64,000 nt of DNA from positions 37,086 through 101,085 of the forward strand of contig JBJXFG010000018.1 in NCBI GenBank assembly GCA_046154665.1, in the 5' to 3' direction. Made by a program: the position numbers and the translations under genes. Positions within the stretch are counted from its first letter, which is position 1; every line of letters starts with the position of its first letter. Positions 8,331-15,650 of this stretch are shown here, piece by piece. The notes below the pieces were generated by a model. That model saw only the letters and a program-made list of their open reading frames with translations. It did not search any database and was not told the DNA's origin. Source of the DNA: JAFLCM01 sp046154665. Its GTDB lineage: Bacteria; Planctomycetota; Phycisphaerae; Phycisphaerales; UBA1924.

Positions 8331-10220
8331 TCACGCCCCCCGGATCGGCCGCGAAAGCTCCACCAGCAGCGTGTCGTCCTGGATCGGGCCAAAGCGGTGC
8401 TGGTCAACGGCACGGATGAGCGGATCAAGCGCCGAACCCCCGACGATGCCCGCGCCCGCAAAGCCGCCACCACCGGCGAGCCCAGACCCCGACCGGCCCG
8501 GCGCGGGCGAAGAACCCGTGCCCGCACGCCCGTCCCCGCTCCCACCATTCCGAGCAATCGACGCCACCATGCTCCGCATCCCGGCGACGCCCAGCATCCG
8601 CCCCGCGGCGTTGCGTGCCTCAATCGCCCCGTCGGTGTATGCGATCACCGAGTCGCCCTTGGCAAACCGCATCGTCTGCTGGTTGGCGTCGAAGTCGCCG
8701 CCCTTGCACGCACCCAGCACCATCGTGGTCGAATCCAACTGATCAACCGTGCCGTCGGCGGCGCGCAGAAACGCCGGCGGGTGCCCGGCGCTAGCCCACG
8801 TCAGCTCGTCGCGCGACGAGTCCACGCGCATGCACAACGCCGTGGCGTACACCGAGTGGTTCGCCAGCGTGTGGTGCAGGTAGTTGTTGAGCCCGGTCAG
8901 CAGGTCGGCGGGTGAAGCATCGGGGCGCTCGCCCAGCTGGCGGTCGATCTCGCCGTGCAGCCGGTTGACCGTCAGCGCCGCCGAGATGCCGTGACCCGTC
9001 ACGTCAACGATGACGACATGCGTGTAGTCGCGGCCCGGGGGCGCCCCTTCGGCGGGTCCGATGCGCCGGGCGTAGAGGTAATCCCCGCCGATCTGACGCA
9101 TCGGTTCATACCGGTAGTCCAGCGACACTCCGCCGGCCTCGAACGGCCCGGGGAACAGCGATTCGTGAATCCGCCGCGCGTCCACGAGCTCGCGCTTGAT
9201 CTCGGAGTACCGCCCCTTCAGCACGTTGAGCGTGAACGTGTCACGGATCTTGCTGCCGCGCCACCAGCAGATCCCCGCACCCGGCGCGGCGACCAGCGGC
9301 GAGAGCACGATCGCGATCGGGATGCCCCATGGGCTGCCGCGCACATAGAACAGCAGGATCACCGCGTTCAAAATCAGCAGCGGCACGATCGGCCGCATCG
9401 ACTCCCGAGGCGTCCACGGCAGAAAGCAGCACGCGAAAAAATGCGACACGAACACCGACCACAGCCCGCTGCCGGTGACCAGCGCCGCGCTGGCCGCGGC
9501 GCTCACGCCCGTTGCCGCGGTCTTCGCCGCCGCGGCTTTGTCTCGATCTGATTCGCCGACGTCTTGCGCCGTGGCCTGGGCCGCTGCTTCGGCGGGTGGA
9601 GGCAACGCCTGCGGTGCCGCCGGATCGGAAGCCGACGCGGGCTCGGCACCCGGGGCGGACTCGGCAGGCGCGGCGGACTCGGCGGGCACGGCGGGCTCAA
9701 CCGCATCAGGCTGCTTCGGCTCAAGCCCCAGCGTCTTCGACGTCACCCCCACCGTCAAATCTTCCGGCTCGCCGTCGTCATTCGTGTTGACCGTCACCGG
9801 ACCCGAGCTGATCGATCCGTCGGCGTTGGGCTTCGCGATGACCGCGCTGATCGGCCCCTGAGCCAGCGCGATCACGCCGGAGAACACGATCAGCCAGAAC
9901 GCGATGCGGAACACCTGGTCCTTCTTCTGTGGGTTGCGGTACACCCACGAGAACGCCAGGACATACGCCAGCGTGCTCAGCGCCGTGATGACCCACGCGA
10001 ACAGCATCACGGGCTGGGAGAAGGCCTCGCCGACGTCGTCCGACAGCCGCCCGCCGAACCATGTCACCGCCAGGCCGATGACCAGCCCGATCACCGCAAA
10101 CCCGATCATCACGCCGCAGTACCACAGGAAACGCCACCGCAGCAGGTCCAGACGCTGCTCCTCGAGCTCGTCGCGGAACTCGGTGGTGTAGGTATAGGAG
10201 TGCTTGGCGGCGGGTGGCAC
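8331..10220 (-). CDS. Membrane-anchored SpoIIE/RsbU-type PP2C serine phosphatase
   Basis: This is a stage II sporulation E-like phosphatase, usually acting on anti-anti-sigma factors or other phosphoserine regulators. The N-terminal half has several membrane helices (about residues 35-60, 70-95, 105-130 and 245-290) separated by an Ala/Pro/Glu-rich linker around 155-230. The catalytic domain shows IGGDYLYARR, IVDVTGHGISAAL, WASAGHPPAFL, IAYTDGAIEARN and C-terminal IQDDTLLVEL. The Gly/Ser-rich insert before the last motif (about residues 560-585) is unusual. I chose the GTG at 10220; the ATG at 10337 would add 39 residues translated from the inverted repeat at 10241-10355. Its substrate is not visible nearby. 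Confidence 0.9.
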   Translation of the reverse strand: MPPAAKHSYTYTTEFRDELEEQRLDLLRWRFLWYCGVMIGFAVIGLVIGLAVTWFGGRLSDDVGEAFSQPVMLFAWVITALSTLAYVLAFSWVYRNPQKKDQVFRIAFWLIVFSGVIALAQGPISAVIAKPNADGSISSGPVTVNTNDDGEPEDLTVGVTSKTLGLEPKQPDAVEPAVPAESAAPAESAPGAEPASASDPAAPQALPPPAEAAAQATAQDVGESDRDKAAAAKTAATGVSAAASAALVTGSGLWSVFVSHFFACCFLPWTPRESMRPIVPLLILNAVILLFYVRGSPWGIPIAIVLSPLVAAPGAGICWWRGSKIRDTFTLNVLKGRYSEIKRELVDARRIHESLFPGPFEAGGVSLDYRYEPMRQIGGDYLYARRIGPAEGAPPGRDYTHVVIVDVTGHGISAALTVNRLHGEIDRQLGERPDASPADLLTGLNNYLHHTLANHSVYATALCMRVDSSRDELTWASAGHPPAFLRAADGTVDQLDSTTMVLGACKGGDFDANQQTMRFAKGDSVIAYTDGAIEARNAAGRMLGVAGMRSMVASIARNGGSGDGRAGTGSSPAPGRSGSGLAGGGGFAGAGIVGGSALDPLIRAVDQHRFGPIQDDTLLVELSRPIRGA

Positions 10221-10240
10221 GGGGGAAAGGGTATCAGGCG

Positions 10241-10355
10241 GAGGGTGGAGGTGCGAAGGTGTGGAGGTGCGAAGGGGAAATCGACGGGGGCACACGACGC
10301 GCCGCCGCATCCACCCTCCGCACCTCCGCACCCTCACACCTCCGCACCTTCCCCC
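10241..10355. repeat. Large imperfect inverted repeat of GGAGGTGCGAAGG units
   Basis: The left arm (from 10241) repeats GGTGGAGGTGCGAAGG and GTGTGGAGGTGCGAAGGGG. The right arm (to about 10355) reads CCACCCTCCGCACCTCCGC and so on, its complement. The two arms are separated by about 40 bases. It belongs to the same style as 44018-44110 and 55372-55445. It fills the space between the permease and phosphatase genes and would be transcribed as a hairpin. Confidence 0.8.
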
Positions 10356-11672
10356 TCACCCAATCGGCTTCAAGTTCCGCGCCACGCTCGTGCGATACGC
10401 CATCACCCCCGGCACCACCCCCGCCGCGCTCGCCAGCAGCGTCGTCGCCAGGATCAGCATCATGGTGAACTCGGGCGACACGTTGGGCTGGATCACCAGC
10501 CCCAGCCGCTGCTTCATCACCGCCGCCACCAGCTCGTTCCCCACCAGCGCCAGCACCACGCCCAGCACGGCCCCGGCCAGCCCCAGCAGCGCGCTCTCGG
10601 TCAGGATCAGCCCGAACACCCGCGAACGGCTCGCCCCCAGCACCCGCAGCACCGCGATCTGCCGACGCCGCTGCTCCATCGAGTTGTACAGCGCCAGCAT
10701 GATCCCGATCCCACTCGACAGCATCACCACCGCCGCCAGCGCCAGAAACACCTGGTCGACGTTCGACACGATCTTGAAGAGCTGCTCGATCTGCCGGCTC
10801 GGGTTCGCCACCGTGATCGACGTATCCCGCCGCAACTGCTCGAACACCGCCGGCAGGTTCGCGGGCACGTCCGACCCCGCCCGCGTCGGCAGCCGCAGAT
10901 AAATCCCCGTGATGAGACGGTCCACCTCCTCGATCTCTCCGACCGTCATCAGCGGCGCCTCGGCGTTCTCCGCCACGCGCCGGTCGTGCCCGTGCAGAAT
11001 CCACGTGCTCTCCAGGCTCATGAACAGCGCCCGGTCGTGCGGGCTCGCCGACGGCTCCAGAATCCCAACCACCTCAAACTTGTATTCCGTATGCACATGC
11101 GGCTCGGCGATCGGGCGGCCCGAGGCCAGCATCGCCTCCCGCGCCGTGTCCGACAGGCTCACGCCGTGGGTCAGCACGATCTTCTCGCCGATCTTCACGC
11201 CCGTCTCGCGGGCCACCGCGGCACCGACCACGATCTGCAGTTCACGATCAAAGGGCTTGCCTATCGCGAACTTCCACGGCTCACCCACCACCGGCTCGAA
11301 CCGCGAGAAAAACTCGGTGGTCGTCGCCAGCACCGAATACCCGCGCCAGCTATCCCCGATCTGCGTCGGGATCGCCCACTCCAAAGGGAACTTCGCCGTC
11401 AGGTCGAGATACTCCGACCACTTGATGCTCCGCTGCGGCGGATTGGCGTAGAACACGCCGTTGAGCACCGCCGCCAGCGGCGAAGCATCACGCGAAACCA
11501 AGAGGTGCATGTTCCCGCTGCCACGCTCGAACGCCTGCCGCCCCGAGTGCCGCATCGAGATGAGCACCAGCATGAGCGCGACAGCAACAGCGACGGTAAT
11601 GACCGTGACCACGCTCGAAAACAAGCGCCCGAAGATGCTCCGCCGCACAATGGTGAAATCTGTCAACGCCAC
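10356..11672 (-). CDS. ABC transporter permease, MacB/FtsX type
   Basis: The 438-residue protein has the MacB/LolC/FtsX permease layout: one N-terminal membrane helix (VVTVITVAVAVALMLVLIS), a large extracytoplasmic domain of about 240 residues, and three C-terminal helices around residues 300-425 with the FtsX-domain feel of QIAVLRVLGASRSRVFGLIL. Such permeases usually work as mechanotransmitters or lipoprotein or macrolide exporters rather than as classical importers. The matching ATPase is at 12202-12897 on the same strand, separated by a DUF1428 gene and a BIME-like element. Together they probably form one transporter; the substrate is unknown. Confidence 0.9.
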   Translation of the reverse strand: MALTDFTIVRRSIFGRLFSSVVTVITVAVAVALMLVLISMRHSGRQAFERGSGNMHLLVSRDASPLAAVLNGVFYANPPQRSIKWSEYLDLTAKFPLEWAIPTQIGDSWRGYSVLATTTEFFSRFEPVVGEPWKFAIGKPFDRELQIVVGAAVARETGVKIGEKIVLTHGVSLSDTAREAMLASGRPIAEPHVHTEYKFEVVGILEPSASPHDRALFMSLESTWILHGHDRRVAENAEAPLMTVGEIEEVDRLITGIYLRLPTRAGSDVPANLPAVFEQLRRDTSITVANPSRQIEQLFKIVSNVDQVFLALAAVVMLSSGIGIMLALYNSMEQRRRQIAVLRVLGASRSRVFGLILTESALLGLAGAVLGVVLALVGNELVAAVMKQRLGLVIQPNVSPEFTMMLILATTLLASAAGVVPGVMAYRTSVARNLKPIG

Positions 11673-11731
11673 TCCATGCTCCTCATCACATCAACCGAGC
11701 CCCGAGCGCAAGCTCCGGGCCAAGCCAGCCC

Positions 11732-12106
11732 TCACCCAACCGCCATCACCATCGTCTTGAACCCCCCATACGCCATCTTCTTCATGTCAAACGGAGCGTT
11801 CTTCGGGTCGCACGCCTCGGTCAGCCGCTTGTCGGCCATGACTTTCTTGTTCACGCGGTCGCGCTGCGCCTTGTTCTTGTAGAGAATCCACGAAAAGACG
11901 ACAACCTCGTCCTTGCCGCACTTGGCCATCTTGGGAAACGCAAAGAACGGCACCGGCATCTTCGGCGCCAGATCGTCGCCCACGCACTCGCAGTACTGCA
12001 GCGCCCCGTGCTCGATCCACACCTTCGACGCGACGCCGGCGAGCTTCTTGTACGCCGCCAGGTTTTTCTTCTTGATCGAGAGCACGAACCCGTCCGCGTA
12101 GGCCAT
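11732..12106 (-). CDS. DUF1428 family protein (YbaA-like)
   Basis: The 124-residue product starts MAYADGFVLSIKKKNLAAYK and continues ASKVWIEHGALQYCECVGDD, KDEVVVFSWILYKNKAQRD and FDMKKMAYGGFKTM, all characteristic of the DUF1428 (dimeric alpha-beta barrel) family that includes E. coli YbaA. The biochemical role of this family is not established. GGAG precedes the ATG. It sits between the ATPase and permease of an ABC transporter, an arrangement that probably reflects insertion of the gene rather than a functional link. Confidence 0.9.
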   Translation of the reverse strand: MAYADGFVLSIKKKNLAAYKKLAGVASKVWIEHGALQYCECVGDDLAPKMPVPFFAFPKMAKCGKDEVVVFSWILYKNKAQRDRVNKKVMADKRLTEACDPKNAPFDMKKMAYGGFKTMVMAVG

Positions 12107-12116
12107 GGGAGTCTCC

Positions 12117-12197
12117 TTTGTGCCACGACGTTGCGAAGCAAAGTCGTGGTCTCTGGTTCACCGAGCACGACGGTGCGGCGCACCATCGTGGCACAAA
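12117..12197. repeat. Two-hairpin BIME-like element (TTTGTGCCACGAC type)
   Basis: Ends TTTGTGCCACG and CGTGGCACAAA are complementary. Inside are two hairpins: CCACGACGTTGC-GAA-GCAAAGTCGTGG on the left (one mismatch) and one around GACGGTGCG/CGCACCATC on the right. It shares the plan of copies at 4563, 12971, 33244 and 51401 but with a different stem sequence. It separates the DUF1428 gene from the upstream ATPase gene. Confidence 0.85.
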
Positions 12198-12201
12198 CCG
12201 A

Positions 12202-12897
12202 TCACGCCGCCAGTTCCTCCAACCTCACCCGGCGCTCAAACCGTTCCGCCATCGCCGGATCATGGCTCACGCACAAAAGCGCCGCGTTGGTCTCGCGGCA
12301 CACCGAGCGGATGAGTTCGATCGCCGCCCCCGCGTTCACCGGATCAAGGCTCGCCGTCGGCTCGTCGGCGAGCACGAGCTCGGGCCCGCACGCCACCGCC
12401 CGCGCCACCGCCACCCGTTGCTGCTGCCCCACGCTCAGCCGGTCCGGGTCGGCGTCGGGCCTCTCGATCCCCAGGCGCTCCAGCAGCGCCAGCGCCCGCC
12501 CCCGATGCTCCCGCGCCGGCACCGTCGAGAACATCAAGCTCGCCATCACGTTCTCGACCGCCGAGAAACCGTGCAGCAGGTTGAACGTCTGAAAGATCAT
12601 CCCGATGTGCCGCCCGCGGTGCAGGTCGCGGCTCTGGCCGTGGAGCGAGCCCATCTCGACCCCCGCCACACGCACCGAACCGGCGCTCGGCTCGATCAAC
12701 CCCGCGATCAGATAGAGAAGCGTGCTCTTGCCCGCCCCCGACCCCGCCGTCAGCAGCACCTGCTCGCCCCGGGCCAGCGAAAGCGACCCGACATTCACGG
12801 TCCACCCGTCGGAAGCAGGCCGATCCGGATAACGGAATCGCAGACCCTTCACTTCAAGAGCGGCGGCAGGAGCGGTGTTGGAGGACGAAGGGTTCAT
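12202..12897 (-). CDS. ABC transporter ATP-binding protein, LolD/MacB type
   Basis: The 231-residue ATPase shows Walker A GSGAGKST (about residues 57-64), Q-loop IFQTFNLLHGFSAVENV, signature LSVGQQQRVAVARA, Walker B LVLADEPTASLD and switch His in CVSHD. The QTFNLL and DEPTASLD wording is typical of the LolD/MacB/FtsE group, which pair with FtsX-like permeases. The partner permease is at 10356-11672. Translation probably starts at the ATG at 12897; a BIME-like element lies upstream at 12971-13073. The pair probably acts at the inner membrane on a periplasmic or outer-membrane cargo. Confidence 0.93.
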   Translation of the reverse strand: MNPSSSNTAPAAALEVKGLRFRYPDRPASDGWTVNVGSLSLARGEQVLLTAGSGAGKSTLLYLIAGLIEPSAGSVRVAGVEMGSLHGQSRDLHRGRHIGMIFQTFNLLHGFSAVENVMASLMFSTVPAREHRGRALALLERLGIERPDADPDRLSVGQQQRVAVARAVACGPELVLADEPTASLDPVNAGAAIELIRSVCRETNAALLCVSHDPAMAERFERRVRLEELAA

Positions 12898-12970
12898 TCG
12901 CGGCGGGAACGATACAGTCTCCCACGGTTCTCGATCGGGGCACCAGAAGACGCGCGGACGATCGAATGCC

Positions 12971-13073
12971 GTGCCACTGATGGCGGTCTGGCCTCAGACC
13001 GACATCAGTGCCGAACTCCGGAAGCTGCCGAAACCCGCACTGCTGTCTCCGCGGCCGGAGCCAGCAGTGGCAC
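12971..13073. repeat. Two-hairpin BIME-like element (GTGCCACTGATGG type), copy B
   Basis: Outer ends are GTGCCACTGATGG and CCAGCAGTGGCAC. The left stem CACTGATGGCGGTCTG pairs with CAGACCGACATCAGTG. The right stem CACTGCTGTCTCCG pairs with CGGAGCCAGCAGTG. The sequence matches copies at 4563-4667 and 51401-51505 except for the spacer. It lies between divergent genes and, if read in frame, adds a false N-terminus to the DUF2752 protein. Confidence 0.92.
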
Positions 13074-13109
13074 GCCGATTTGTATCTCCCGTGTGCGAGC
13101 CGCTCCCCC

Positions 13110-13577
13110 ATGGACCCCTCCTCCATCACCAAATCCTCCCGAACCACCGGCCCGCGCCGAGCCCCCCTCGGCACGCGAATCTGGGCCGCCGCCGCCGCCG
13201 CGGGTTCGCTCGCCGTCCTCGTCGCCGCCGCTTTGATCACCCCCTCGCCCGAGGGCTACAACACCCACACCCAGCTCGGCCTCGCCCCATGCGCCTGGGC
13301 CGCCCTCTCAGGCAAGCCCTGCCCGACCTGCGGCATGACCACCGCCTTCGCCCACGCAGCCAACCTCGACTTGCTCGCCTCAATCCAAACCCAGCCCTTC
13401 GGGGCCTTCCTGGCCGTGGTCACGGCGACCTCCTTCTGGCTCTGCCTGCACACCGCCCTCACCGGCTCAAGGGTGCTCGAACTGGTGGGCGGCCTGTTCC
13501 GCTGGTGGGTCTGGGCGGCATTCATCGCCGGATTCGTCGCGTCGTGGGTCTATAAGATGATGGCGTGGGAGGGGTAA
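13110..13577 (+). CDS. DUF2752 family membrane protein
   Basis: The 155-residue protein carries CPTCGMTTAF, the hallmark of DUF2752, together with the preceding LAPCAWAALSGKP. Membrane helices are visible near residues 25-45, 90-115 and 125-148. The Cys-x-x-Cys-G-x-T motif may bind metal or haem, but no function is established for the family. I chose the ATG at 13110. An upstream start at 13008 would translate the BIME-like element and is not credible. Confidence 0.88.
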   Translation: MDPSSITKSSRTTGPRRAPLGTRIWAAAAAAGSLAVLVAAALITPSPEGYNTHTQLGLAPCAWAALSGKPCPTCGMTTAFAHAANLDLLASIQTQPFGAFLAVVTATSFWLCLHTALTGSRVLELVGGLFRWWVWAAFIAGFVASWVYKMMAWEG

Positions 13578-13583
13578 GAAGAG

Positions 13584-13619
13584 GGGAGTCGGGAGTGGGC
13601 AATCGGGAGTCGGGGGGAA
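13584..13619. repeat. GGGAGTCGGGAGTGGG low-complexity repeat
   Basis: The stretch repeats GGGAGTCGGGAGTGGG with small variations. Its reverse complement occurs at 7557-7600 (CCCCACTCCCGACTCCC). Both are intergenic. This is probably another dispersed simple repeat family in the genome. Confidence 0.5.
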
Positions 13620-13747
13620 AGGCCGGGGATTGGGGATGGGTATCACGCGATACACAGCCCCGCAATCAGCACTACGCTTCCTCCCCGCGCGATCCACCCA
13701 CCGCCGAGCAGGAACCGCCGACGGCTTCGTACATCCAACGACCTCCC

Positions 13748-14425
13748 GTGAACCTCCGACCCTTCGCCGCCATCCTCCTGACCGTCGTGCTGGCCCTCGC
13801 CCCCCTGCTGCTGGCCGGCTGCCAAGCCGCCGCCATCGTCGGCGTCATGGCCGACACCTTCGAACGCACCGGCACAAAGGACGTCCCCGCCGACTACGAA
13901 GGCCTGCGCGGCAAGACCTACGCCGTGGTCATCGACGCCGACCGCGTCATCCAAGGCAACGACGCGAGAGCCGTCTCGCGCCTGACCAACGCCATCACCC
14001 GCAAGCTCGCCCAGGCCGCCGACGTCCACGGCGCCACCGGCTTCGTGCCCGGCCCGCGCGTCCTCGAACTCCAATACAACCAGCCGCGCTGGAGCGCCTG
14101 GTCCCTCGGTCGCCTCGCCGACGAGTTCGGCGTCGATGTCCTCATCTTCATCGACCTCCAGGAATACCGCCTCGGCGAGCCCGGCAACGCCTACCTCTGG
14201 GAAGGCTCGGTCGCTGGCAAAGTCGGCGTCATCGAAGCCGACGGCGACAGCCCCGACGACTTCGTCTACACCAAAGACATCCGCGTCGCCTACCCCGACC
14301 AGTCCGGCGTCACCACCAACCAGATGCCCCGGGCCCAGGTCGTCGCCAACCTCGAAGAACGCTTCTCCGACCGCGTCGCCTGGCTCTTCTTCGAACACGA
14401 AGAGGCCAACATGATCAAGTACTAG
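13748..14425 (+). CDS. Lipoprotein, function unknown (paralogue of next gene)
   Basis: Starting at the GTG at 13748, the product (225 residues) has a signal peptide of about 22 residues ending in lipobox LLAGC, so it is probably a lipid-anchored periplasmic protein. The mature part has alternating strands and helices (YAVVIDADRVIQGNDARAV, SLGRLADEFGVDVLIFIDLQ). It shares layout and wording with the next gene, notably an early VVIDAD/ILIDDP strand and a later ...VDVLIFIDLQEY.../...AEVVIYAKVVDW... strand. I do not recognise a named family. A GATGGTTGCCAG repeat separates the two genes. Confidence 0.85.
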   Translation: MNLRPFAAILLTVVLALAPLLLAGCQAAAIVGVMADTFERTGTKDVPADYEGLRGKTYAVVIDADRVIQGNDARAVSRLTNAITRKLAQAADVHGATGFVPGPRVLELQYNQPRWSAWSLGRLADEFGVDVLIFIDLQEYRLGEPGNAYLWEGSVAGKVGVIEADGDSPDDFVYTKDIRVAYPDQSGVTTNQMPRAQVVANLEERFSDRVAWLFFEHEEANMIKY

Positions 14426-14445
14426 GTCGCCCAAGAACCACCTCA

Positions 14446-14621
14446 CCGCGGAGTTCGCGGATGGCGCGGAGAAGAGACAGAGTTCAACGCGGAGCTGGGG
14501 GGGATCGCGGAGGAAACAGTTGGGCCCGAACCCACGCCGCCGCTGAAAGCGGCGCATGATGGTTGCCAGACGCGAAGCGTCTGGCTCCGCCGGAAAGAAC
14601 CAGAAAGCCCGCGAAGCGGGC
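14446..14621. repeat. CGCGGAG-type repeat followed by GATGGTTGCCAG-family repeat, copy B
   Basis: Bases 14446-14516 carry CGCGGAGTTCGCGGATGGCG and further CGCGGAG units, as at 6888-6925. Bases 14536-14621 carry the GATGGTTGCCAG family: hairpin GCCGCT-GAA-AGCGGC, core 14558-14569, hairpin CCAGACGC-GAA-GCGTCTGG (14566-14584), and hairpin GCCCGC-GAA-GCGGGC (14607-14621). The second element ends 12 bases before the next ATG. Confidence 0.8.
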
Positions 14622-14632
14622 GGACGAAACCG

Positions 14633-15286
14633 ATGCCACTTGCTTCAAGAATCACATCGATCGCGCTCATCACCTCCGCCGCCCTGCTGGCCGGCTGCAA
14701 CATCGCCATCCCGATCGCTTACGCCATCGAAGGCCCGCCCAAGGTGCAGGCGTTTTACGAGCCCGACACCAGCCGGACCACGGTGATCCTCATCGACGAC
14801 CCCGGCAATCGCATGCCGCGCCGCGAGCTGCGCCTGATCGCCGGCCAGATCGCCGACGAAGACCTGATGCGCAGCAAGACCTACGCGGCCGGCAAGCTGA
14901 TTTCATCGAAGAGCGCCCTCAACGCCGCCAAAGGCGCCGAGCCCGGCCCGAAACTCAGCGTCGTCGACATCGGCCGCCGCGTCGGTGCCGAGGTCGTCAT
15001 CTACGCCAAGGTCGTCGATTGGTCGCTCTCGCCCGACGGCCAAAAGATCGCCCCCCGCACCGTCGTCAACGTGCGCCTCTTCGATACCCTCAACAACGAA
15101 CGCATTTTCCCTGACGAAGGCGGATTCCCGATTACCGCCGAACTCCCCGAAGAATCGCTGACCAAGCAGATCAACAAGAACGTCGTCGAAAAGAACCTCG
15201 CCTCGGCCCTGGGCCTGGCGCTGTCGCGAGCGTTCTACGAACACGAGCGCCCGAAACTGCAGAACCGCCGACCGACGCTGGAGTGA
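14633..15286 (+). CDS. Lipoprotein, function unknown (paralogue of preceding gene)
   Basis: The 217-residue product starts MPLASRITSIALITSAALLA and has lipobox LLAGC, so it is a probable lipoprotein. The mature domain resembles that of the 13748-14425 product (TTVILIDDPGNR, LSVVDIGRRVGAEVVIYAKV, VNVRLFDTLNNERI). The pair may be a duplicated envelope component that works together, but there is no motif to indicate substrate or catalysis. The start is the first ATG in frame, immediately downstream of the repeat element. Confidence 0.85.
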   Translation: MPLASRITSIALITSAALLAGCNIAIPIAYAIEGPPKVQAFYEPDTSRTTVILIDDPGNRMPRRELRLIAGQIADEDLMRSKTYAAGKLISSKSALNAAKGAEPGPKLSVVDIGRRVGAEVVIYAKVVDWSLSPDGQKIAPRTVVNVRLFDTLNNERIFPDEGGFPITAELPEESLTKQINKNVVEKNLASALGLALSRAFYEHERPKLQNRRPTLE

Positions 15287-15650
15287 GGCGCTTCGTCCGA
15301 GTCAATCGCGTGCAGCGAAGCCGTCACTGAGCCGCTTTGAGCGAAGTGACGGATCAGCCTGCGCCCCAAGTTCCAACGCTTCCTCAACAAAGCCCGCCTT
15401 GGTGAAACGCTTTTCCAGCACGTTCCCCTCGCGACCCGCGCCCACATCGGCTGCCCTCCACCCGATAATCCTCCCCCTCTCACGACAATCGCACCCGTTT
15501 TCGGCCTTTGCCGCGCGTCGCGCTTGAACGCGCTCTGGCCCGCCTGTACGTTCAAGCCGAGTCAATGTCTGTTGGCGCCGCCCGTTCGCACGGGGGCACG
15601 GGGGGCGGCCCACAAAAACACCGCGCCAGATTCTTCCCGCAAGGACCACC
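15287..15650 (+). other. Intergenic region before the agmatine-deiminase-like gene
   Basis: This 364-base gap holds a compound hairpin at 15321-15352 (CCGTCACT paired with AGTGACGG, with an inner CGCT/AGCG stem). It lacks a T-tract and so is not a clear terminator. A purine-rich AAGGA sits just before the ATG at 15651. No gene is seen on either strand. Confidence 0.45.

Noticed and set aside
10221..10337. N-terminal 39-residue extension of the SpoIIE-type phosphatase.
   Set aside because: It is translation of the inverted repeat at 10241-10355, not protein; a GTG start at 10220 is preferred.
13008..13109. Longer N-terminus of the DUF2752 protein from an upstream start.
   Set aside because: The extra residues are encoded by the BIME-like element and the canonical ATG is at 13110.
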